The notes under the pieces are model-generated. The model had not been told where the DNA came from. It did not search any database and saw only the letters and a list, made by a program, of their open reading frames with translations. The position numbers were made by a program, and so were the translations under genes. A stretch of DNA of 36,049 nucleotides from Lachnospiraceae bacterium (GTDB lineage: Bacteria > Bacillota > Clostridia > Lachnospirales > Lachnospiraceae). Shown piece after piece: positions 31,051-36,049 of this stretch (the stretch's first letter is position 1; the number at the start of each line of letters is the position of its first letter). Where the stretch lies: the NCBI GenBank assembly GCA_029062885.1, contig JAIDPH010000281.1, forward strand, positions 1-36,049, in the 5' to 3' direction.

Positions 31051-32685
31051 ATGCAAAAAAATATCATATCGCGCCTCGTGCTTACGATAATTACCGTAAG
31101 CATATCGTTTATGCTTACAGGATGCCACGGTTCAAAAGGTATGGATGAATTTATAATTCCGGAAGAATTCGACACTTCAAGAGAGTATGAGATTACATTC
31201 TGGGCGAAGAATGATACCAATAAGGCACAGACAGACATATACGCTAAAGCAATTGAAGATTTTGAATCATTGTATCCCAATATTAAGGTGACTCTTCGTC
31301 TGTACACGGATTATGGCAGAATATATAATGACGTAATAACGAATATTTCAACTAATACAACTCCTAATGTCTGCATAACCTATCCCGACCATATAGCTAC
31401 GTATCTGACGGGAATTAACCTTGTAGTTCCGCTTGAGGAATTGTTCGACGATGCGAAGTATGGTCTTGGCGGGAGTGAGGTTAAATTTGATTCGCCTACG
31501 TACAGCGAGATTATTCCACAGTTTCTTGAGGAATGCTCATTCGGGGGACATTACTATGCGCTTCCCTATATGCGCTCGACAGAGTGCTGCTATGTGAACA
31601 AAACTTATGTGGAGAAGCTGGGATATACTCTGCCGGATGCGCTTACATGGGATTTTGTGTGGGAGGTTTCCGAGGCAGCTATGGCGAAGGATGCAGAAGG
31701 AAATTATCTGGTAAACGGACAGAAGGTCATGATTCCTTTTATCTATAAATCGACAGATAACATGATGATTCAGATGCTTAAGCAAAAAGATGCAGGATAC
31801 TCCACATCTGACGGAGAAATTCTGCTTTTTAACGATACTACGAAGGAATTTTTGTATACGATAGCGGAGCATGCCGGTAGCGGCGCGTTCTCCACGTTTA
31901 AGATTTCCAGCTATCCAGCCAACTTCCTGAATGCAGGGCAGTGTATATTTGCAGTCGATTCTACGGCAGGCGCTACGTGGATGGGTATGAATGCGCCTCT
32001 TTTAGATATCAGTGAAGACCAGCTGGTGGAATTTGAGACAGAAGTTATGACGATACCACAGTTTGATACGGACAACCCGAAGATGATATCACAGGGACCT
32101 TCCGTCTGTGTTTTTAATAAAGACGATCCGCAGGAAGTTCTGGCTTCATGGCTTTTTACTCAATATCTGCTGACCAATGAAGTACAGATAGCGTATTCCG
32201 AAACGGAAGGTTATGTGCCTGTTACTTCAAAAGCGCGTGAGTCGGCTGAATATCAGGATTATCTGTCAAGATGCGGTGAAGATAATTCCAAATATTATGA
32301 TATCAAGCTTAAGGCTGCGGGGATTCTTCTAAACAATACCGATAATACATTTGTAACGCCGGTATTTAACGGCTCAGCGTCGCTTCGTGACGCTGCGGGG
32401 CAGCTTATTGAGGAAACCGTGAAATCAATCAGAAGAGGACAGACGGTTGATGATGCATACATGGATAATTTGTATGACAATATTACGTCATTAAAGCGTC
32501 TAGATAATATAGAGGGGCAAAACAGAATGACAGGTCAGGGTGAAGCTGACCTTGGAAAACTGCCGGGGACGGCGGTAGCGCTGTTAGTCGGATTGGCTGC
32601 GGCTTGGGTTTTGATTATTTTGTATGTTGTTGTACAGATGGTGAAAAGGAGAAATTCTATATGCAAACAGAAAATAAGGGACTAA
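31051..32685 (+). CDS. Carbohydrate-binding lipoprotein of an ABC importer with C-terminal membrane segment
   Basis: A 544-residue extracellular solute-binding protein. The signal peptide ends SISFMLTGC, a lipobox with the modified Cys. The mature part has the family pattern YEITFWAKNDTNKAQTDIY near the start, then VCITYPDHIATYL and YALPYMRSTECCYVNKTY. Unusually, residues about 505-530 form a hydrophobic span followed by KRRN and a basic tail, so the protein may be fixed at both ends in the membrane. GAGAAAGGAG precedes the ATG. The gene comes last in the importer operon rather than first. The cardiolipin synthase gene begins 25 bases before its stop. The ligand is probably an oligosaccharide, but its identity is not shown. 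Confidence 0.92.
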   Translation: MQKNIISRLVLTIITVSISFMLTGCHGSKGMDEFIIPEEFDTSREYEITFWAKNDTNKAQTDIYAKAIEDFESLYPNIKVTLRLYTDYGRIYNDVITNISTNTTPNVCITYPDHIATYLTGINLVVPLEELFDDAKYGLGGSEVKFDSPTYSEIIPQFLEECSFGGHYYALPYMRSTECCYVNKTYVEKLGYTLPDALTWDFVWEVSEAAMAKDAEGNYLVNGQKVMIPFIYKSTDNMMIQMLKQKDAGYSTSDGEILLFNDTTKEFLYTIAEHAGSGAFSTFKISSYPANFLNAGQCIFAVDSTAGATWMGMNAPLLDISEDQLVEFETEVMTIPQFDTDNPKMISQGPSVCVFNKDDPQEVLASWLFTQYLLTNEVQIAYSETEGYVPVTSKARESAEYQDYLSRCGEDNSKYYDIKLKAAGILLNNTDNTFVTPVFNGSASLRDAAGQLIEETVKSIRRGQTVDDAYMDNLYDNITSLKRLDNIEGQNRMTGQGEADLGKLPGTAVALLVGLAAAWVLIILYVVVQMVKRRNSICKQKIRD

Positions 32686-34232
32686 ATCTGTTAAAAAAAG
32701 GGCAAAAAGGAATATTGCACGCGGTTTTCAGTCGATTTGGACTATTGCTGCTTTTATTGGTAGTGCAGTTTCTTATTCTTTTTGGTATTTTTCTGCGGTT
32801 TAAGGAATTTCTGCCGCATATCTATGGCGGAACAGCTTTGTTTTCCCTTATTATGGTCGTCTATCTTTTAAACAGCAAAATTAATTCAACGGCAAAAATC
32901 ACATGGCTGATTGTCATTATGCTGCTTCCGGTGTTCGGACTGCTTTTATTCTTATATACGCAAAGCGATATCGGACATCGGGCGCTGAAAAAACGCATGA
33001 ATCAGATTATTACCGATACAAAAGAAAAAATTCCACAGTCGCCGGAGGTTATGGACAAGCTTACACAAGAAAATCCGGGAGTGGCGACATTGGCGCACTA
33101 TATTCATAGAAGTGGCTGTCATCCGGTATATGAGAAGAACGCAGTGACCTTTTTCCCGCTTGGAGAGAATAAATTTGAAGAAATGTTAAATCAGCTTAAG
33201 CAGGCGAAGCATTTTATTTTCATGGAATATTTTATTGTGGATGAAGGTCTGATGTGGGGCAAAATCCTGGAAATACTTTCGAAAAAAGCAGCGGAGGGCG
33301 TGGACGTGAGAGTTATGTATGACGGTACTTGCGAGTTTGCGCTTTTGCCGCATGACTACCCGAAACGTTTAAAAAAGCTGGGAATCCAATGTAAAGTTTT
33401 TTCCCCGGTATCACCCTTTGTTTCCACGCATTATAATTTCCGCGACCATAGGAAAATTTTAGTTATCGACGGACATACGGCTTTTAACGGAGGCGTAAAT
33501 CTTGCGGACGAATATATTAATCAAACAGTCAAATTCGGGCATTGGAAAGATACGGCCGTTATGATAAAAGGCGAAGCTGTAAGAAGCTTTACGCTGATGT
33601 TTTTACAGATGTGGGGTATTAATGAAAAGGAGACTGACTATGACCGTTTTCTTTCTTACCCGGCTTATCCGTCTGAAAAAGCAACCGGTTATGTCATTCC
33701 TTACGGCGACTGCCCGTTAGATGATGATAAACTGGGCGAAAGAGTGTATATGGATATTTTGAACCGTTCGCTTAAGTATGTGCACGTCATGACGCCTTAT
33801 CTGATTCTGGACGGGGAACTGGAAGCTGCTTTAAAATTTGCGGCGGAGAGAGGCGTAGAAGTAGCGTTAATACTGCCGGGGATTCCTGACAAGAGGATAC
33901 CTTATGCTTTGGCGAAGACACATTATGCGTCGCTTTTAGCGTCAGGTGTCAAAATATATGAATATACGCCGGGCTTTGTCCATGCAAAATTATGTATAAG
34001 TGATACGAGGGAAGCGGTAGTCGGAACCATCAATATGGATTATCGCAGTTTGTACCACCACTTTGAATGCGCTACATATATGTATAATACGGATTGTATT
34101 CCTGAGATGGAGACTGATTTCCAGGCTACGCTGGCAAAATGCAGGCAGGTTTCAATAGAATCATTGCGAAAGGAAAGCCTGTCATTGAAGTTGACGGGGT
34201 ATTTGATGAAAGTTGTGGCGCCGTTGTTGTAG
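32661..34232 (+). CDS. cls: Cardiolipin synthase (phospholipase D family)
   Basis: A 523-residue membrane enzyme that joins two phosphatidylglycerol molecules to cardiolipin and glycerol. Two N-terminal hydrophobic segments (about 20-80) are followed by two HxKxxxxD motifs: DHRKILVIDG (H263, K265, D270) and VHAKLCISD (H441, K443, D448). Length is normal for bacterial Cls. The ATG at 32661 follows AAAAGGAG at nine bases and lies inside the end of the binding-protein gene, so translation is coupled; a longer open frame from 32604 lacks a site. Membership in a sugar importer operon may be accidental read-through or shared regulation. Confidence 0.93.
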   Translation: MQTENKGLNLLKKGQKGILHAVFSRFGLLLLLLVVQFLILFGIFLRFKEFLPHIYGGTALFSLIMVVYLLNSKINSTAKITWLIVIMLLPVFGLLLFLYTQSDIGHRALKKRMNQIITDTKEKIPQSPEVMDKLTQENPGVATLAHYIHRSGCHPVYEKNAVTFFPLGENKFEEMLNQLKQAKHFIFMEYFIVDEGLMWGKILEILSKKAAEGVDVRVMYDGTCEFALLPHDYPKRLKKLGIQCKVFSPVSPFVSTHYNFRDHRKILVIDGHTAFNGGVNLADEYINQTVKFGHWKDTAVMIKGEAVRSFTLMFLQMWGINEKETDYDRFLSYPAYPSEKATGYVIPYGDCPLDDDKLGERVYMDILNRSLKYVHVMTPYLILDGELEAALKFAAERGVEVALILPGIPDKRIPYALAKTHYASLLASGVKIYEYTPGFVHAKLCISDTREAVVGTINMDYRSLYHHFECATYMYNTDCIPEMETDFQATLAKCRQVSIESLRKESLSLKLTGYLMKVVAPLL

Positions 34233-34289
34233 GATAAGGAAAGTATGGGAGTCACAAGCCCATCATTGAGAATGAAAAATGACATTGAT

Positions 34290-35129
34290 TTAAGAAATTT
34301 TCTTCGCCAAGACCACAAGCCTGCCATCATCTACATGGTAGGCACAGGTTGAAAGCATGAGAAAAGTATCTCCAAATTCTGCCGTGACTTCTGTTTCGTA
34401 AAGAGACATGTCTTTTACGGCATTGTAAAAAGAAAGAAACTCATCCTCTGTATCAGCCTGATAAAATTCATAATATTTAAAAACATCATCATCACTCTCA
34501 TAAACCCGTGACAAAAACACTGCAATAACTTCATAAGTCTGTTCTTCATAAAGGGTATCAAAATAAATAAGCGGATGTTCACGGCAAAATGATTCATCTT
34601 TATATTCATCCAATTCCCCAAACATAGAACCGTCTTTCATATTATGACCATAAATAATAAAGTTTGTACCGGGGGTATTTACATCTACGAAACCTTTTAC
34701 GAACAGACAGCCGTATTTATCTTCTTCACCGTAAAAATTATGATGTAAATAATATTCATTATCCTCATTTTGCATAACCGGATAATCAATTGTGGTTTCT
34801 GGAATGGAAAGCCAGCCAATCAATTCATTATTTTCGGCATAAAGGCTCTTAAACTTCTCCATTATTTCCGGCTCCTGCTCTAAAATATCAGTTGTTATTT
34901 CAGATGATAAAGCATCTGAAATGGTTTCGGCTTTGTATTCCTGTCCGTTTAATTCTCCCCATTTTACAGCACTTTCTGCTGTTCTGAGAATATTCCTTAA
35001 GTTTGCCAGCTCTTTTTCATGTTTTACTGATAAATAGTATGTCTGTCCCATTTTAAACAGACATACTATCACAATTAAAAGAAGTGCAGTTCTAATAAAC
35101 AAAAGTATTAATCTTCTTTTATTTTTCAT
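34290..35129 (-). CDS. srtB: Class B sortase
   Basis: A 279-residue membrane-anchored transpeptidase that attaches surface proteins to the cell wall. An N-terminal membrane segment (about 7-25) is followed by the sortase fold. The catalytic residues are H162 in IIYGHNM, C262 in LMLSTCAYH and R270 in DDGRLVV. The class B signature is TNFIIYGHNMKDGSMF. GGAAAG precedes the ATG. Its start overlaps the end of the upstream surface-protein gene by 11 bases, so the pair is translationally coupled and that protein is its probable substrate. Confidence 0.95.
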   Translation of the reverse strand: MKNKRRLILLFIRTALLLIVIVCLFKMGQTYYLSVKHEKELANLRNILRTAESAVKWGELNGQEYKAETISDALSSEITTDILEQEPEIMEKFKSLYAENNELIGWLSIPETTIDYPVMQNEDNEYYLHHNFYGEEDKYGCLFVKGFVDVNTPGTNFIIYGHNMKDGSMFGELDEYKDESFCREHPLIYFDTLYEEQTYEVIAVFLSRVYESDDDVFKYYEFYQADTEDEFLSFYNAVKDMSLYETEVTAEFGDTFLMLSTCAYHVDDGRLVVLAKKIS

Positions 35130-36049
35130 ATACCGCTTTCCATTCTTTTGCTGTGCGTTTACCGATGCTGTGGTAATAAACTAAAACCAAAAAGATAACT
35201 GCTAATGCCGTATACTTCCTCAGACGTTTTCCTTTTTTCGCCCATTTTACCAATGCAGACACAATTTCTTTCTTTTCTTCCTCCGTCATTCCGTTCTTTC
35301 CGTCTGCAAAATAGAGAAGCAGATAAGAGAGCCCCGCAATCATGGCGATGGTTGCATAGGTTTCTATGTGGGAAGTATCACTTGTCTTTGGCTCGCTGTC
35401 TTTGGGAGCCGGGGAGGTAGTGCTGATGCTGATAGTATCGGTATTGCTGGTGACATTTGTGTCAGAAATATTAACAGGAGCAATGTCATTGTTAGTATTA
35501 TTGCTGCTGGAATTATCAGAGCCGTTGTTGTTATCGGTATTATTGCCACCGGAACCATCAGGGACGTTGTTATCGCCGGTATCATTGTCATCGGTGTTAT
35601 CAGGGCTGTTGTTATCACCAGTACTGGTGGGTTCAAAATATGCCGCCAGTGTGTGGTTGTCAGTCACATTCCCGAAAACATAGTATTTTGTGTTGCTTCC
35701 TGCTTTTGTATTTCCTGCTTCTGAATAATATATTGCTTGTTCGAGGTTTAATACTTCATTCCCATCTGCTAAAATCGAAGAAATCCGATATCCGTCTTCG
35801 GGCGTAATGGTAAATTGCTGGCTGTCGCCGGATTTTACTTTGACTGCGCCGCTTGGGGTGATGCTGCCTCCGGTGCCTGCCGATGCCGTGATGGTAAAAG
35901 TTTCTTCCGGAAGCTTCCAGCCATACCAATAGCCGTTGCCGACATTGTCTCCACTTAAAGCATTATAAAAATTCAGGGCCTCTTCATATGTTGGAGTAGT
36001 TTATTTACTCAGCACTGTTGTTCCATCTTTTGTCATGAACGTTAGGGCG
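35119..36049 (-). pseudogene. C-terminal part of a sortase-anchored surface protein, frame interrupted by a stop
   Basis: The minus strand is open from 36000 down to the TAA at 35119, and the same frame continues to the window edge beyond a TAA at 36003-36001. The reading ALTFMTKDGTTVLSK, stop, TTPTYEEALNFYNALSGDN looks like one continuous protein with a nonsense change. Downstream there is a repeat domain of the bacterial surface type (FTITPEDGYRISSILADGN to FGNVTDNHTLAAYF), a long Asn/Asp/Gly/Thr-rich linker, a sorting-type motif EPKTSD (35377-35394) and a hydrophobic span. Another 60 residues follow with a second hydrophobic span (TALAVIFLVLVYY), unusual for sortase substrates. Internal initiation at GTG 35667 would give only 182 residues. 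The gene is incomplete at the window edge. A sequencing error at the stop is possible. Confidence 0.65.

Noticed and set aside
35366-35683. Plus-strand frame of about 105 codons opposite the Asn/Asp-rich linker
   Set aside because: It is the complement of a low-complexity repeat-like coding region, with hydrophobic low-complexity output and no start signal.

Overview
The window looks like low-to-moderate GC Firmicutes DNA, most likely from a gut member of the Clostridia close to Lachnospiraceae. The signs are strong GGAGG-type ribosome binding sites, many lipoproteins with TACG or YGCG lipoboxes, class B sortase, two MATE exporters, AgrC/AgrA-type signalling, TipA-like MerR regulators and a carbohydrate ABC importer. 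No rRNA, tRNA, CRISPR array, integrase or transposase gene was found. The right end cuts through a gene.

Layout from left to right. (1) 1-2094: an AraC regulator divergent from a GH113-like glycoside hydrolase. The first 60 bases are an inverted copy of part of the araC gene and may mark an assembly fold-back. (2) 2128-2629: two adjacent non-coding inverted-repeat elements. (3) 2686-7229: an ABC exporter, a lipoprotein and a MATE transporter. (4) 7587-11210: an apparently unassigned cassette with a sigma-A promoter. It encodes a coiled-coil membrane protein, a 58-residue protein with a GTG start, and a 758-residue protein carrying HEVGH and a distal ESIAD, which look like gluzincin zinc ligands. 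This is the best candidate for an undescribed system. (5) 11346-15440: a LURP-one-like protein, a MerR-methyltransferase fusion, a second MATE transporter and a TipA-like MerR regulator. (6) 15639-17059: a pair of genes resembling the nucleotide-modification-associated domains Nmad2 and Nmad3. (7) 17300-20940: an AgrA/AgrC-type two-component system, a highly charged protein and an Asp-box lipoprotein. (8) 21120-27173: single genes and pairs for Fic, HxlR with a flavodoxin-like reductase, a P-loop kinase with an APH-like phosphotransferase, MgtC, a lipoprotein and a GNAT acetyltransferase. (9) 27319-34232: a carbohydrate ABC importer operon (ATPase, two permeases, binding protein) running into cardiolipin synthase. 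(10) 34290-36049: sortase B overlapping the end of its probable surface-protein substrate, whose reading frame carries an in-frame stop.

The most striking structural feature is a module of about 0.5 kb, built from two different inverted-repeat elements. It occurs twice, about 27 kb apart and in opposite orientation. The right-hand copy sits inside the sugar importer operon between the two permease genes and is bordered by a 15-bp imperfect direct repeat encoding the permease C-terminus. The present gene order keeps the importer operon collinear, so an inversion between the copies has not separated it here.

All assignments are by eye from sequence motifs. Family names without searches are judgements. 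Base composition and repeat boundaries were not computed.
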